Assembly: GCF_004362895.1 (NCBI RefSeq)
Contig: NZ_SNXI01000007.1
Span: 52,379-116,378, forward strand
Source of the DNA: Idiomarina aquatica
GTDB lineage: Bacteria > Pseudomonadota > Gammaproteobacteria > Enterobacterales > Alteromonadaceae
Direction: 5' to 3'
Length of the DNA stretch: 64,000 bases
Shown: positions 1 to 11,737 of the stretch, piece after piece
Layout: each line of letters opens with the position of its first letter
How positions within the stretch are numbered: position 1 is the first letter of the stretch
Notes under the pieces: model-generated
Database searches by the model: none
What the model saw: the letters and a program-made list of their open reading frames with translations, nothing else
Told to the model about the DNA's origin: nothing
Program-made: the position numbers and the translations under genes

Positions 1-1364
1 TCTGAACCCAACAACTTTTCCAGCTGCTCACGTTCTTTTTCGAGCTCGTCCTGTTCGCCCTTCAGCTTCATCTCTTCGAGCTTAGCTAAATGGCGTAATT
101 TTAATTCCAAAATTGCTTCAGCTTGCTTGTCGCTCAGACCAAAGCGCTTGATCAGCTCTTCTTTAGGCTTATCCTCATAACGAATGATCTCGATGACTTC
201 GTCAATGTTAAGGTAGGCAATCAACAAACCTTCTAACAGATGCAGTCGCGCCAGCACTTTATCCAGACGGAACTGCAGACGGCGCGTGACCGTTTCTAAG
301 CGGAACTGCAGCCATTCGCTTAAAATTCCCACCAGCGGTTTAACTTTAGGACGTCCATCTAAGCCCAGAATATTAAGATTTACCCGATACTGCTTTTCCA
401 GGTCAGTAGTGGCAAACAAATGCGCCATCAGTTGTTCGGTATCAACCCGATTTGAACGCGGCACAACCACCAGACGAGTTGGATTTTCGTGATCCGACTC
501 ATCGCGTAAATCCGACACCAGCGGTAGCTTCTTAGCTTGCATCTGCGCCGCAATTTGCTCAAGAATCTTGGCACCGGAGGCTTGATGCGGTAGTGCAGTA
601 ATGACTATCTCACCCTCTTCCAGCGCATATTTGGCACGCATTTTTACTGAGCCACGGCCGGACTCATAGAGTTTTTTGATGTCCTCCGCCGGGGTAATAA
701 TTTCGGCGTCGGTGGGATAATCCGGCCCGCGCATGTGCTCCATCACGTCATCCAGCGACGCGCTGGGCTTGTCTAGCAAGTGGGCACAGGCGTTAGCGAC
801 TTCGCGGGCATTGTGCGGTGGAATATCCGTGGCCATTCCGACTGCTATCCCGGTTACGCCGTTAAGCAAAATATGCGGCAGGCGCGATGGCAGCACCTTG
901 GGTTCTTTCATGGTGCCGTCAAAGTTTGGTATCCAGTCTGACGTGCCCTGCCCCAGTTCGCTCAGTAATACTTCACTAAATTTGGACAGCTTAGCTTCGG
1001 TATAACGCATTGCAGCGAAGGATTTGGGGTCATCCGGTGATCCCCAGTTACCCTGCCCGTCAACCAACGGATAGCGGTATGAAAATGGCTGCGCCATCAA
1101 CACCATAGCTTCGTAACAAGCGCTATCACCGTGCGGATGAAATTTACCCAGTACATCACCGACCGTACGTGCTGACTTCTTATATTTAGCCAATGCCGAT
1201 AAACCCAGCTCTGACATCGCATACACAATACGGCGCTGCACCGGCTTTAAGCCATCGCCGATATGCGGCAGGGCTCGGTCCATAATCACGTACATGGAAT
1301 AATTCAGATAAGCCTCTTCGGTAAAGCGGCTTAAAGGTGTCTGTTCACTGACTTCCATCGACAT
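1..1364 (-). CDS. parC: DNA topoisomerase IV subunit A, 3' end cut off by window edge
   Basis: Breakage-reunion subunit of topoisomerase IV, which decatenates daughter chromosomes together with ParE. About 454 N-terminal residues are visible; the reading frame runs off base 1. The catalytic tyrosine is in the RYTEAKLS motif about 120 residues in. The quinolone-resistance region reads [11 protein letters not shown], with wild-type serine (residue 81) and glutamate (residue 85) at the positions usually mutated in resistant strains. I chose the ATG at 1364 because GGAGAG lies just upstream; a second in-frame ATG lies 6 bases further in. It starts 24 bases after parE on the same strand, so the two are very likely co-transcribed parE-parC. 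Identity is certain; only the C-terminal beta-pinwheel domain is unseen. Confidence 0.95.
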   Translation of the reverse strand, partial: MSMEVSEQTPLSRFTEEAYLNYSMYVIMDRALPHIGDGLKPVQRRIVYAMSELGLSALAKYKKSARTVGDVLGKFHPHGDSACYEAMVLMAQPFSYRYPLVDGQGNWGSPDDPKSFAAMRYTEAKLSKFSEVLLSELGQGTSDWIPNFDGTMKEPKVLPSRLPHILLNGVTGIAVGMATDIPPHNAREVANACAHLLDKPSASLDDVMEHMRGPDYPTDAEIITPAEDIKKLYESGRGSVKMRAKYALEEGEIVITALPHQASGAKILEQIAAQMQAKKLPLVSDLRDESDHENPTRLVVVPRSNRVDTEQLMAHLFATTDLEKQYRVNLNILGLDGRPKVKPLVGILSEWLQFRLETVTRRLQFRLDKVLARLHLLEGLLIAYLNIDEVIEIIRYEDKPKEELIKRFGLSDKQAEAILELKLRHLAKLEEMKLKGEQDELEKEREQLEKLLGS

Positions 1365-1388
1365 CGTTATACTCTCCGCTTAAATCCG

Positions 1389-3299
<1,911 letters not shown>

Positions 3300-3357
3300 T
3301 TATAGTTATAATAAATGAATACAGCGATGATGATGATAATGTACCGCTAAGCTACGC

Positions 3358-3837
3358 CTATTTGAAGCCGTGGGGAAGAAATTTGTCGTTGAAGCCTGAA
3401 CTCACCTGTCCCTGCTGTCGGCATAATTGTAACCAATCTGCTAAAAATTGATTCACCTGATATTTTTCGTCGCGGTGGCGCATGTCAGGGTTGGGCTGTT
3501 GATAATGAACCGCCAATCGCCGCACGCCCTGACTAGCAATAACTTCCGCCATGCGCACATCATGGTACAAACGTATCTCCAGCTGCGCGCGTAAATAATC
3601 GGACGCCCAGTGTGCCGGCTGTTGCCGAATTAACAGCTCGGAGGTATAGCGAGCTTCGGAGGTAATGGTTAACTCAAAAGTTAAAAACTCACCGGTGGTG
3701 ATGCTAATGGTTTCGCCAACATCAGGGATTAGGTTTATCAGTCCGGCATAATTTCGCTCATGCAGACGGTGCAGTTCGGCGACATCGACCTGATAGCGTC
3801 TTTGCTGTGCCGGCTTTTGGCTATGCTTTAAACTCAA
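3358..3837 (-). CDS. yqiB: DUF1249 family protein YqiB
   Basis: 159-residue cytoplasmic protein of the DUF1249/YqiB family, whose function is unknown. It has no signal peptide or membrane segment. The family-like features are the N-terminal stretch with a LHERNYAGL-type motif and the core LEIRLYHDVRMAEV, followed by a C-terminal HRDEKYQVNQFLADWL segment. It sits 15 bases after nudF on the same strand, matching the enterobacterial order nudF-yqiB. The genes that follow in E. coli (cpdA, yqiA) are missing here, and parE comes next. The assignment rests on length, motif memory and synteny. Confidence 0.85.
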   Translation of the reverse strand: MSLKHSQKPAQQRRYQVDVAELHRLHERNYAGLINLIPDVGETISITTGEFLTFELTITSEARYTSELLIRQQPAHWASDYLRAQLEIRLYHDVRMAEVIASQGVRRLAVHYQQPNPDMRHRDEKYQVNQFLADWLQLCRQQGQVSSGFNDKFLPHGFK

Positions 3838-3852
3838 CCCTGTGCTCCCCGC

Positions 3853-4464
3853 TTACTCAGTAAATAAATGCTGTTTATGTAATTGCATCCATTGTAGCCC
3901 AATCACGCTGGCTGCGTTATTAAATTGACCTTGTTCTAACATGGTGATGGCTTGTTCAAATGGCAGTTTGGTTACGCGAATATCTTCGTGTTCTTCGGCA
4001 AGGCCTCCAAAATCTGAGGCCTGACTGGCATCGACTTCGGCAATATAAATAGTCAGGCGTTCGTTGGTACCACCCGGGCTCGAATAATAGCTCAACGCTT
4101 TTTGTAAGCGCTGGGTGCGTAACCCCGCCTCTTCATATAACTCCCGCGTTGCTACCTCTTCGGCACTTTCGTCAGCATCGAACATACCGGCAACAAACTC
4201 AAATAACCAAGGGCCCTGCTGGTTATTCATTGCGCCGACACGAAACTGTTCTAATACGACCAGCTCATCGGTACGCGGATCATAAGGTAACACCACGACA
4301 GCATCACCCCGGTCCATAATTTCACGGTCAATAATCGGCGACCAGCCACCACCAAACAGGCGATGTTTTAGCTGATACTTATAAATTGATAAAAAACCCT
4401 CGTATAAGGGGGTTACTTTTTCTATTTTTACGTCTTGCTTAGAAAATTTAGGCTTCACAGTCAT
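3853..4464 (-). CDS. nudF: ADP-ribose pyrophosphatase, Nudix hydrolase
   Basis: Hydrolyses ADP-ribose to AMP and ribose 5-phosphate, clearing a reactive metabolite. A complete Nudix box is present around residues 103-125: G, five residues, E, seven residues, then RELYEEAGL. The 203-residue length fits the NudF family (E. coli 209). It is divergent from tolC and precedes yqiB, as in enterobacteria. The start is ambiguous: the AAGG ribosome-binding sequence directly abuts the ATG at 4464, while an in-frame GTG two codons later (4458) sits at a better spacing. Both give essentially the same protein. Confidence 0.95.
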   Translation of the reverse strand: MTVKPKFSKQDVKIEKVTPLYEGFLSIYKYQLKHRLFGGGWSPIIDREIMDRGDAVVVLPYDPRTDELVVLEQFRVGAMNNQQGPWLFEFVAGMFDADESAEEVATRELYEEAGLRTQRLQKALSYYSSPGGTNERLTIYIAEVDASQASDFGGLAEEHEDIRVTKLPFEQAITMLEQGQFNNAASVIGLQWMQLHKQHLFTE

Positions 4465-4687
4465 CCTTATTGTCGCAATTCACGTTCAATTCATCGATTA
4501 ACATACATTCTGTTACACTTAGGCGTGATCTGAAACCATCTTTCGCTTAAAGTTAAAGCATTCTCAGGTTAAACTAGTATTCATTCAGCTCTGTATGTAA
4601 ACTATTCGGCCATTGATGGTGACTACTCTTAGGTGAACTAAGAAAATCATCAATCGCTCACATTTAAGCTACGGGACATTACGAACG

Positions 4688-6049
4688 ATGAAAAAGCATT
4701 TACTGTCCGCAACTGTCGGTTTGGCGCTTTCCGCAGTTACTTTTACGTCAAGCGCAGACGATTTGGCTCAAATTTATCAATTAGCCGTTAGCAACGACCC
4801 GGCGCTACTGCGTGCAGCCGCCGAGCGCGATGCAACGCAAAAAAATGTTGATATCGCTGAGTCCGGTTTCTGGCCACAAGTAACGGGCTCTATTGGTATT
4901 AGTGACGCTAAAGCCGACCGTTTTCAACCAGGTCTCGGTGTTTATGAGAGCGAGCAAAATGGTTGGAACGCCGGTATCAATATCAGTCAGAGCGTATTTG
5001 ACTGGAGTACCTGGAAACAAGCCGACATAGCCGAAAAGCAAGCGTATCGCGCTGAAGTTGCCTACCGTGACGCGGCTCAGGGTCTTATGCTGCGCGTAGT
5101 CAATGCCTATTTTGGCGCGCTTCAGGCACAAGATGACCTGGATTTTGCAGAAGCCGAAAAACGTGCGATAGAACGTCAGCTGGAACAAACTAAACAACGC
5201 TTCTCGGTTGGTCTGACAGCGATCACTGACGTACACGAAGCCCAAGCTCAGTACGACAGTGCAGTGGCCGCAGAAATACAAGCCCGCAACGCGGTTAAAA
5301 TTGCCTTCGAAAATATCCGTGAGATTACCGGTCAATACCCGCAAACATTAGCGGGTCTGCAAACTGATGCCTTTGATCCGGTTGAGCCAACCCCAAACGA
5401 AGTGCGTGAGTGGGTAACCAAGGCAGAAAACGGTAATTTAAGCTTAATGCAAAGCATGGTTGCGGTAGATATTGCAGAGCAACAGATCAAGCTGGAACAA
5501 ACCGGCCATTATCCTACCGTCTCGCTGAATGCGAGCTGGGGCACTGATGATAACGAAACCACAGTAAACGGCGACACCACCGATCTGCCACGGCTGGACT
5601 CACGGCAAATTGGTTTAAGTGTCGATGTTCCTATTTTCAGTGGCTACCGCACCAGTGCCACTGTGGCACAAGCACGCGACAACTACGTTGCTTCCAGCCA
5701 GACCATGGTAGAAACACAACGTACGGTTGAGCGTGAAGTTCGCAATGCCTATTACGATGTGACTGCGTCACTGTCGAGTATTCAGGCATTTGAGCAGGCT
5801 GTTACCTCAGCTGAGAGTGCACTTAAAGCGACCGAGGCCGGTTTTGAAGTCGGCACGCGAACCATTGTTGACGTGCTCAACAGTACGCGTAACTTGTTTA
5901 ATGCTCGCCGTAACCTGGCTGAAGCACGTTATGGTTTCATCCGCCAACGGTTGGCATTAGAACAGTCAATTGGTGATTTAACACCGGAAGATCTGGAAGG
6001 CATTAATGCAGCGCTGTCTGAAAATGTTGACGGAACTGCTGCCGAGTAA
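4688..6049 (+). CDS. tolC: Outer membrane channel protein TolC
   Basis: Trimeric outer-membrane/periplasmic tunnel that serves tripartite efflux pumps and type I secretion. A signal peptide occupies residues 1-23 (MKKHLL... ending SSADD). The two repeated outer membrane efflux protein (OEP) domains follow, rich in long alpha-helical, glutamine- and alanine-rich coiled stretches. They carry the typical AQAQYDSAVAAE and TRNLFNARRNLAEARY segments in each half. Length is 453 residues (mature E. coli TolC 471). It is divergent from nudF, the classical arrangement, and is followed by a strong intrinsic terminator at 6089, so it is probably monocistronic. Confidence 0.95.
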   Translation: MKKHLLSATVGLALSAVTFTSSADDLAQIYQLAVSNDPALLRAAAERDATQKNVDIAESGFWPQVTGSIGISDAKADRFQPGLGVYESEQNGWNAGINISQSVFDWSTWKQADIAEKQAYRAEVAYRDAAQGLMLRVVNAYFGALQAQDDLDFAEAEKRAIERQLEQTKQRFSVGLTAITDVHEAQAQYDSAVAAEIQARNAVKIAFENIREITGQYPQTLAGLQTDAFDPVEPTPNEVREWVTKAENGNLSLMQSMVAVDIAEQQIKLEQTGHYPTVSLNASWGTDDNETTVNGDTTDLPRLDSRQIGLSVDVPIFSGYRTSATVAQARDNYVASSQTMVETQRTVEREVRNAYYDVTASLSSIQAFEQAVTSAESALKATEAGFEVGTRTIVDVLNSTRNLFNARRNLAEARYGFIRQRLALEQSIGDLTPEDLEGINAALSENVDGTAAE

Positions 6050-6088
6050 AATCAAGCGGATAAATTTCGGTTTTTTAGACCTAACAAA

Positions 6089-6125
6089 ACACCGTGAACT
6101 CATCGGTTCACGGTGTTTTTTGTTT
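6089..6125 (+). terminator. Intrinsic terminator after tolC
   Basis: An 11-bp perfect stem (ACACCGTGAAC pairing with GTTCACGGTGT) with a six-base loop is followed by a T-rich tail. It lies 40 bases after the tolC stop and before lpxL on the same strand, so it should separate the two transcripts. Confidence 0.9.
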
Positions 6126-6172
6126 TTATGCTAGTATGCGACGAATTGTAACGCTGATAACAAGAAAGCGCC

Positions 6173-7099
6173 GTGATCGAAAAACCTAAATTCCAACTTT
6201 ACTTTTTACACCCTAAGTTTTGGCTAACCTGGCTAGGGGTGCTATTTTTATACTTGGTTTCATGGCTTCCTTACCGACTGCAGCTGATACTTGGTAAAGG
6301 CCTGGGTCGGTTGTTTAAAAAAGCGATGCCGCGACGTGTCAATATAGCCCGCCGGAATTTGCAATTGTGTTTCCCCGACTATAGTGACCAGCAAATCGAA
6401 GAACTGGTTAACCGCAATCTGGAAAATACCGGCATTGCTTATTTTGAAATCGGTATCGCCTGGTGGTGGCCTGACTGGCGTATTAAGCGCAAGCTACATG
6501 TTCATGGCAAGGAAAATCTGCAACAGGCACAGGCTGGCGGCAAAGGGGTGTTAATGTTGCTGTTCCATTTTTTAAGCCTGGAAGTGCATGCTCGCTTACA
6601 TGGCTTTGTAAAGCCAGCGGTTGGACTTTACCGTCCTCACAACAACGCGGTTATGGAATTTTTACAAACGCGTGGCCGCGGTCGGTCGAACAAATATATG
6701 ATCCAACGGCGTGACGTCAAAGGCATGTTACAGGCCATCGCCAATGGCGAGATTGCCGGCTACCTGCCCGATCAGGATTATGGCCGTCGCCGAGTCGAGT
6801 TTGTTCCTTTTTTTAACGTGCCCGATGCATCAACAACTACCGGTACGTCGTTATTTGCCAAACACCCGAATTGTAACGTATTAGTCAGCCGCTGTGTGCG
6901 ACGGAATGATGGCACAGGTTACGATGTATTTTATGAACCTATGTTATTTGACTTCCCCAGCGGGGATGACAAGGCCGATGCTGCGCGCATCAACAAACTC
7001 GTCGAGCGGGCAGTTGAACAGGCACCAGAGCAATATCTTTGGGTCCACAGGCGGTTTAAAACCCGCCCGCAGGAAGACATGCAAAGTTATTACAATTAA
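6173..7099 (+). CDS. lpxL: Kdo2-lipid IV(A) lauroyltransferase
   Basis: Late acyltransferase of lipid A synthesis; it adds a secondary acyl chain to Kdo2-lipid IVA at the inner membrane. The N-terminal hydrophobic anchor (FWLTWLGVLFLYLVSWLPY, about residues 15-33) is followed by the acyltransferase core. The catalytic HxxxxE motif appears as HFLSLE near residue 130. The LYRPHNN, PDQDYG, TTTGT and C-terminal QYLWVHRRFKTRP segments match LpxL/HtrB closely. Length is 308 (E. coli 306). The start is a GTG with a weak upstream AAGAAAG. The 3' end overlaps the convergent glnE by four bases. LpxM and LpxP are related alternatives, but the overall pattern fits LpxL best. Confidence 0.9.
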   Translation: MIEKPKFQLYFLHPKFWLTWLGVLFLYLVSWLPYRLQLILGKGLGRLFKKAMPRRVNIARRNLQLCFPDYSDQQIEELVNRNLENTGIAYFEIGIAWWWPDWRIKRKLHVHGKENLQQAQAGGKGVLMLLFHFLSLEVHARLHGFVKPAVGLYRPHNNAVMEFLQTRGRGRSNKYMIQRRDVKGMLQAIANGEIAGYLPDQDYGRRRVEFVPFFNVPDASTTTGTSLFAKHPNCNVLVSRCVRRNDGTGYDVFYEPMLFDFPSGDDKADAARINKLVERAVEQAPEQYLWVHRRFKTRPQEDMQSYYN

Positions 7100-9960
7100 A
7101 CGCGGCTATCGGTTTTCTCGAATAAGCGTTGCCAACAGTCAATAACTGCATCACGCTCGGCACTCAAGTCATGGCTAACCAGCGCCTGTTCACCCTGCAA
7201 CGCCAGGGCATGGCTTTCGCAACGTAAAATCTGGTAGGCATTAATTAAGTTCTGAGCGTCTACGTCGCTGATCAAATGCAGCTGCTGGGCGGTAGTTAAA
7301 ATACGAATATTATCGCTGTAACGGCACAATTCCGGGTGCTGGTGAGAATGCGCCAGCACCAAGTACTGTGTAATAAACTCGATATCGGCTATTCCGCCGG
7401 CGTCTTGTTTGACGTCAAAACGCTGTTGCTGACCGCTACTGAGGTGCGCGCGCATTTTTTTACGCATACTCAGCACGTCTTCCCTCAGCTCCTCCAGATC
7501 GCGTTGCCGGCACAACATCGCTTGTCGAATATCTTCAAGCTGTTGGCAAAGTGCCTTATGCCCATAAACGCATCGAGCTCTGACCAGCGCCTGAAACTCC
7601 CAGGTCCATGCGTCCTCGCGCAAATACCGCACAAAGGATTCCGCTTGCATTACTAACAAACCCGCTTGCCCTGACGGTCGCAACCTTAAGTCAACGTCAT
7701 ATAATATGCCGGCAACTGTACGGGTGGTAAACAAATGCAAGACGCGTTGTGCCAGGCGTAAATAAAATTGTTGTACGTCAATGGGCTTCGGCCCGTCTGT
7801 GGTAGCACTGTAGTCAGCGTCACAAATAAAGACTAAATCCAGATCAGATCCGTAACCGAGTTCTAATCCTCCGAGTTTGCCATAGCCTAGTACTGCAAAA
7901 CCGGTGTCATCGATAGTGCGCCCCGGCGGCTTACCATGTTTTGCCGTTAACTGCCCCCATGCCATCGCCACAACCTCGGCAATCACGGCCTGAGCCAGAT
8001 AACTTAAGTGATCGCTAACTTTCATTAGTTCCAGCGCACCACTGATATCAGCTGCCGCTATCTTTAACTGCAAGGCTTGCTTAGCCTGCCGTAGCGCATC
8101 CATTTGCCGCTCCAGATCCTGTTCCGGAATTCGCACCAGGTAGTCCCTCAATACCGACGGATACTGGTTTAGCTCGGTTAGTTCATAAAGCTGCTGTGGA
8201 TCAATCAGCTCATCGAGCAAAATAGGATGCTGAGATAATTGCTCCGACACCCAGGGGCTGGCAGCACACAGCTTGCACAACTGCTCGCGGGCACCGGGAT
8301 TTTCGGCTAACAACTCAATGTAGGCAGTACGACTCATTATTGCGCGCACCACCGCCAATACCCGGTCAAGCAGGTTTATCGGATGTTGTTGTGACAAAAC
8401 CTGCCGCAGCAGCTGCGGCATTAAACGCGCCAGCGCGGCGCGCCCCCGAGGGCCCGAGCTGCGTTTGCGGGTTTCCAGCCGAAACTTTTTTACTTGCTGC
8501 CACAGCTCAGCAGCACTAACTTCAGTTTCTTGCTGCAAAATCTCAATGGCGGCATCGTCTTCCAGCATATCCTGCCAAAGTACCTGCAGGCCATGCTCCT
8601 CTTCATCCTGTTCGGATTCCGAACCGATTACCTGACGAAACTGCGCGTGAATACGCGCCATGACCTCAGTCACTTGATCAACCAAGCTCTGCCATTGTTC
8701 AGCGCCATACAAATAGCAGAGCTGCTGCTGTTGTTCCGACGTATCAGGCAACTGCTGTGTCTGCTCGTCGTTTAATTGTTGCAGCCGGTGCTCCAGCACC
8801 CGCAAAAACTCATAATCTTCTATAAGTTGTTCAGTCTCCGCATCGTCCATCAGACCAAGTAACCCAATCTGCCCATAGGCGTTGTAAAGTGACTGAGTTT
8901 GTAATGTTTTTTCCTGACCACCGCGGATTAGCTGATGCACCTGAGCGATAAATTCCACTTCGCGAATACCACCAGCCCCCAGTTTAATATTGTTTTTAAC
9001 ACCCTGACGCCGGGTTTCCTGGGTAATTAGCAGCTTCATTTTGCGCAGCGCTTCGATCGCACTAAAGTCGATATAGCGGCGATACACAAACGGGCGAATA
9101 AGGCTGTAGAACATCGATTGGGCGGCTGGATCTTTATTAATAACTCTGGCCTTAACCATGGCGTAACGCTCCCAGTCCCGCCCCTGCTCCTGATAGTAAT
9201 GCTCGAGCGCAGCCAGACTACACACCATAGGTCCTGAGCTTCCAAATGGTCTTAAGCGCATGTCAACGCGAAAAACCTGACCGTCAGCTGTCGACTCATC
9301 GAGAGCCGCGATAAGTGCTTGCGCCAGGCGCGTAAAATACACGTTATTTTCGAGTGTACGCCGACCACCCTGGGTCTCGCCTTGCTCCGGATAAAAGAAA
9401 ATCAAGTCAATATCGGAGGAGAAATTAAGCTCGCCGCCGCCGAGCTTTCCCATCCCTAATACTACCAGCGATTGTTTGTCACCGGAGTCCGTGAAAGCTT
9501 CGCCATAGCGCGGCTTAAATGACTCATGCAACCAGGTTAACGCTTGCTGAATTGCACTGTCAGCTATAGCCGTGTAGTGAGCCATCGCTGAGCGCACCGA
9601 AAGATCACCGGTTACCTCACGCCATAGCAGCGCGGCCATGTGAACATGCCGAAAGCTACGTAACTCACGTTTTAGTTGTTGCTCGTTATCACAATCTGCT
9701 AAGCGAACTGCCAATGCGGATTCATAATCATCGACTTTCAATGGGTCAGACTTAGCTTGCAGTAACGCTTGCGGATAACGTTCCAGTACCCGCGCAAAAA
9801 AAGAGCTGGCGGCGACTAAGTGACGCAACTCATCTGCGGTATTGCGCGCAAGTGCTGACCAAATTGACTCGTCTACCCGCTCGGTAAATCGTTGCCAAAA
9901 ACCATCTGTTGTTGCGATAAGTTGCTCGGGTGGAACCTGCGCGAGTCTGTTTTGGGTCAT
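7096..9960 (-). CDS. glnE: Bifunctional glutamine synthetase adenylyltransferase/adenylyl-removing enzyme
   Basis: Adjusts glutamine synthetase activity by adding AMP to it and removing it, in response to PII signals. Two nucleotidyltransferase domains are visible: the N-terminal one with FSSDIDLIFFYPE near residue 180 and the C-terminal one with GYGSDLDLVFI near residue 700. Each is followed by its helical PII-uridylyltransferase-like domain. A TTG at 9984 would give eight more residues and overlap the preceding gene. I prefer the ATG at 9960, 11 bases after the preceding stop with AAGTGG upstream, giving 954 residues (E. coli 946). It forms an apparent operon with the CYTH/CHAD gene, as ygiF-glnE does in E. 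coli. Confidence 0.95.
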   Translation of the reverse strand: MTQNRLAQVPPEQLIATTDGFWQRFTERVDESIWSALARNTADELRHLVAASSFFARVLERYPQALLQAKSDPLKVDDYESALAVRLADCDNEQQLKRELRSFRHVHMAALLWREVTGDLSVRSAMAHYTAIADSAIQQALTWLHESFKPRYGEAFTDSGDKQSLVVLGMGKLGGGELNFSSDIDLIFFYPEQGETQGGRRTLENNVYFTRLAQALIAALDESTADGQVFRVDMRLRPFGSSGPMVCSLAALEHYYQEQGRDWERYAMVKARVINKDPAAQSMFYSLIRPFVYRRYIDFSAIEALRKMKLLITQETRRQGVKNNIKLGAGGIREVEFIAQVHQLIRGGQEKTLQTQSLYNAYGQIGLLGLMDDAETEQLIEDYEFLRVLEHRLQQLNDEQTQQLPDTSEQQQQLCYLYGAEQWQSLVDQVTEVMARIHAQFRQVIGSESEQDEEEHGLQVLWQDMLEDDAAIEILQQETEVSAAELWQQVKKFRLETRKRSSGPRGRAALARLMPQLLRQVLSQQHPINLLDRVLAVVRAIMSRTAYIELLAENPGAREQLCKLCAASPWVSEQLSQHPILLDELIDPQQLYELTELNQYPSVLRDYLVRIPEQDLERQMDALRQAKQALQLKIAAADISGALELMKVSDHLSYLAQAVIAEVVAMAWGQLTAKHGKPPGRTIDDTGFAVLGYGKLGGLELGYGSDLDLVFICDADYSATTDGPKPIDVQQFYLRLAQRVLHLFTTRTVAGILYDVDLRLRPSGQAGLLVMQAESFVRYLREDAWTWEFQALVRARCVYGHKALCQQLEDIRQAMLCRQRDLEELREDVLSMRKKMRAHLSSGQQQRFDVKQDAGGIADIEFITQYLVLAHSHQHPELCRYSDNIRILTTAQQLHLISDVDAQNLINAYQILRCESHALALQGEQALVSHDLSAERDAVIDCWQRLFEKTDSRV

Positions 9961-9971
9961 ATTAATGCCAC

Positions 9972-11510
9972 TTACTGTTGCCAATACGGCTCACGCTTAA
10001 GTGCAGCTTTGCGCGAATATTCAAGCGCTTTTAGTAGCGATTCGCGTTGCACCTGCTGCCATTGAATTAAGCGTTCATCGTTAAATTGCTCACTGTTTTT
10101 TACCGTCTCGTGCAAAATGTGGAGCGCTGTGATTTCGCGAATTCCTCTTGCCAGATCCTGCCAGGGAGCGCGGAAACTGTCGCGAATAACGCCCTCAAAC
10201 AGCTGACCGAAACAAGTCCCCAGCATCAGGCTGTGCTGTAACTTTGGTAGCAGCTTCAGATAGCGTTCCTCGCTCATATCCTCGACTTCTTCAAACGCGC
10301 TTTGCACCTCTTGCCAGTCTTCGCGCAGCAGCGAAGAAGCCCAGGGCTCCGCGGGCTGTTCCATAGCTGCAGTTTGCTGCCGCTCAATTAACAAGCGCGA
10401 AATATCCAACAACAGCAATTGATAGTCATGTGAGCGCACCTGCTCAATCACCTGCGTTAATTGCACCACTTGCTGCTGGCTGTCCTGCAGCGTTTCGTAC
10501 AAGCTGTTGTAGCGCTCTAACGCCCGGTGGTAAGCGCCATCCTGCGCGGTCAATTCGGCCAGCCCCTCAAAGCGTTTTAACCAACTAAAGTAATTCATCA
10601 CCTCATTGATGCGCGCGACTAACGGCTCACAATCAACACCGAGTTTTGCCAGTAGCTCAATAACCGTGCGGCACAAATAAATACCATCGGCCATCCCTTG
10701 TGCCGCTCTTACGTTTGCATGCCGCTCCAGACAAGATTCATTGTGTTGCCAGTGTTTCAGACCATATTCTACGGAACGATATAAGGCCTCTCCCAATGAG
10801 TGTTCGGGCCTGATATTTACAAAGTGAGTCTGCACAAAAGGTTCCAACACACTGCGTCCGGCCAGTAGATAGCCACGCGCCGCTTTGCTTAACGAACCCA
10901 TTCTGGCATTGAGTTGTTGCACCAGTTGTTGGCCCAGTTTATAAACGTCAGTTATCTCGCCACCCTGCAATTCAAGTTCAATTTCGGCTAAGGGCTCGGT
11001 TTCGCCATTCGCCTCTATTTGACCTAAATCCAAAACACACTCGATATACCCATCACCACTGGGCAGCAAAAAACGATGCCGGGTAAAATCGGTCACAAAT
11101 AGCTGCTGTAAATCTCGTTGTACGTCATAAACCGGAAAGTCATCAGGCCAGATATCCGCGTCAAACAGCGTTAGATCCGGTGCCATCTCTACCGTCGGCA
11201 CATTGTATTCGGGTCGCTCATGCATTCCACCTAACACCCGCCCCGCAAGTTTGATCGTCTGCTCGAGTTGATCTGCTGAGCGTCTGATACGTAATCCCAT
11301 ATCGAACTGTCGTAAACGTAAGTCACTGGTATCGTAGTATGCGTTTTCTAAACTAAGCTTTTGATAATCGGCTTGTTTTTGGAACTTTGTAGCGATATCC
11401 CGACACACAGTCAAGGCGTTATCCCGCTGAGCCGGGTCAATAACTAACTTTAATTCGAGCTCTTGAGCCGTTGCGTTGGGTGTTTCAGTACACGTTTCGT
11501 TTGCCGACAT
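9972..11510 (-). CDS. ygiF: CYTH and CHAD domain inorganic triphosphatase
   Basis: Predicted inorganic tripolyphosphatase. The CYTH tunnel fold begins with the diagnostic ExExK motif (ELELKL), about 16 residues from the chosen start. Alternating charged strands follow, and then a C-terminal CHAD domain (roughly residues 235-480) with spaced histidines and arginines. The open frame extends upstream to 11624, but that extension lacks family character and contains a promoter-like TTGACC-N17-TACCTT. I therefore place the start at the ATG at 11510 (MSANETC...), giving 512 residues (E. coli YgiF 433). It is immediately upstream of glnE and divergent from putA. Confidence 0.88.
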   Translation of the reverse strand: MSANETCTETPNATAQELELKLVIDPAQRDNALTVCRDIATKFQKQADYQKLSLENAYYDTSDLRLRQFDMGLRIRRSADQLEQTIKLAGRVLGGMHERPEYNVPTVEMAPDLTLFDADIWPDDFPVYDVQRDLQQLFVTDFTRHRFLLPSGDGYIECVLDLGQIEANGETEPLAEIELELQGGEITDVYKLGQQLVQQLNARMGSLSKAARGYLLAGRSVLEPFVQTHFVNIRPEHSLGEALYRSVEYGLKHWQHNESCLERHANVRAAQGMADGIYLCRTVIELLAKLGVDCEPLVARINEVMNYFSWLKRFEGLAELTAQDGAYHRALERYNSLYETLQDSQQQVVQLTQVIEQVRSHDYQLLLLDISRLLIERQQTAAMEQPAEPWASSLLREDWQEVQSAFEEVEDMSEERYLKLLPKLQHSLMLGTCFGQLFEGVIRDSFRAPWQDLARGIREITALHILHETVKNSEQFNDERLIQWQQVQRESLLKALEYSRKAALKREPYWQQ

Positions 11511-11547
11511 AAATGGATGAATTCCAGTGCTGTAAGGTGTGCTGATA

Positions 11548-11576
11548 AAGGTATCGAGTTGCTGCCGCCGGGTCAA
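11548..11576 (-). promoter_or_regulatory. Candidate promoter of the ygiF-glnE operon
   Basis: On the minus strand, TTGACC (11571-11576) is followed by a 17-base spacer and TACCTT (11548-11553). The -35 match is good and the -10 match is weak. The position fits a translation start at 11510. Confidence 0.35.
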
Positions 11577-11646
11577 TAAAAAGCACCTTTGCGTTTGCTT
11601 GACAGGACCCTGTAAAAGTTGCAACGTGGGCGAGCAAAAAGAACTC

Positions 11647-11674
11647 TTTACCGGCGCAAAAAGTCATTTATACT
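11647..11674 (+). promoter_or_regulatory. Candidate putA promoter
   Basis: TTTACC (11647-11652), a 16-base spacer and TATACT (11669-11674) form a good sigma-70 type promoter about 65 bases before the putA ATG. A small GCCGA/TCGGC hairpin lies in the short leader just before the ribosome-binding site. Confidence 0.5.
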
Positions 11675-11737
11675 TGCGCCCGATTCCCGGCATTGGGGAA
11701 GCACGCCGAGCTTCGGCCTGGCTTTACAGGAGATGCT

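Noticed and set aside
11511..11624. 38-codon N-terminal extension of the CYTH/CHAD protein
   Set aside because: It has no family similarity and contains a promoter-like sequence; the internal ATG at 11510 is preferred.
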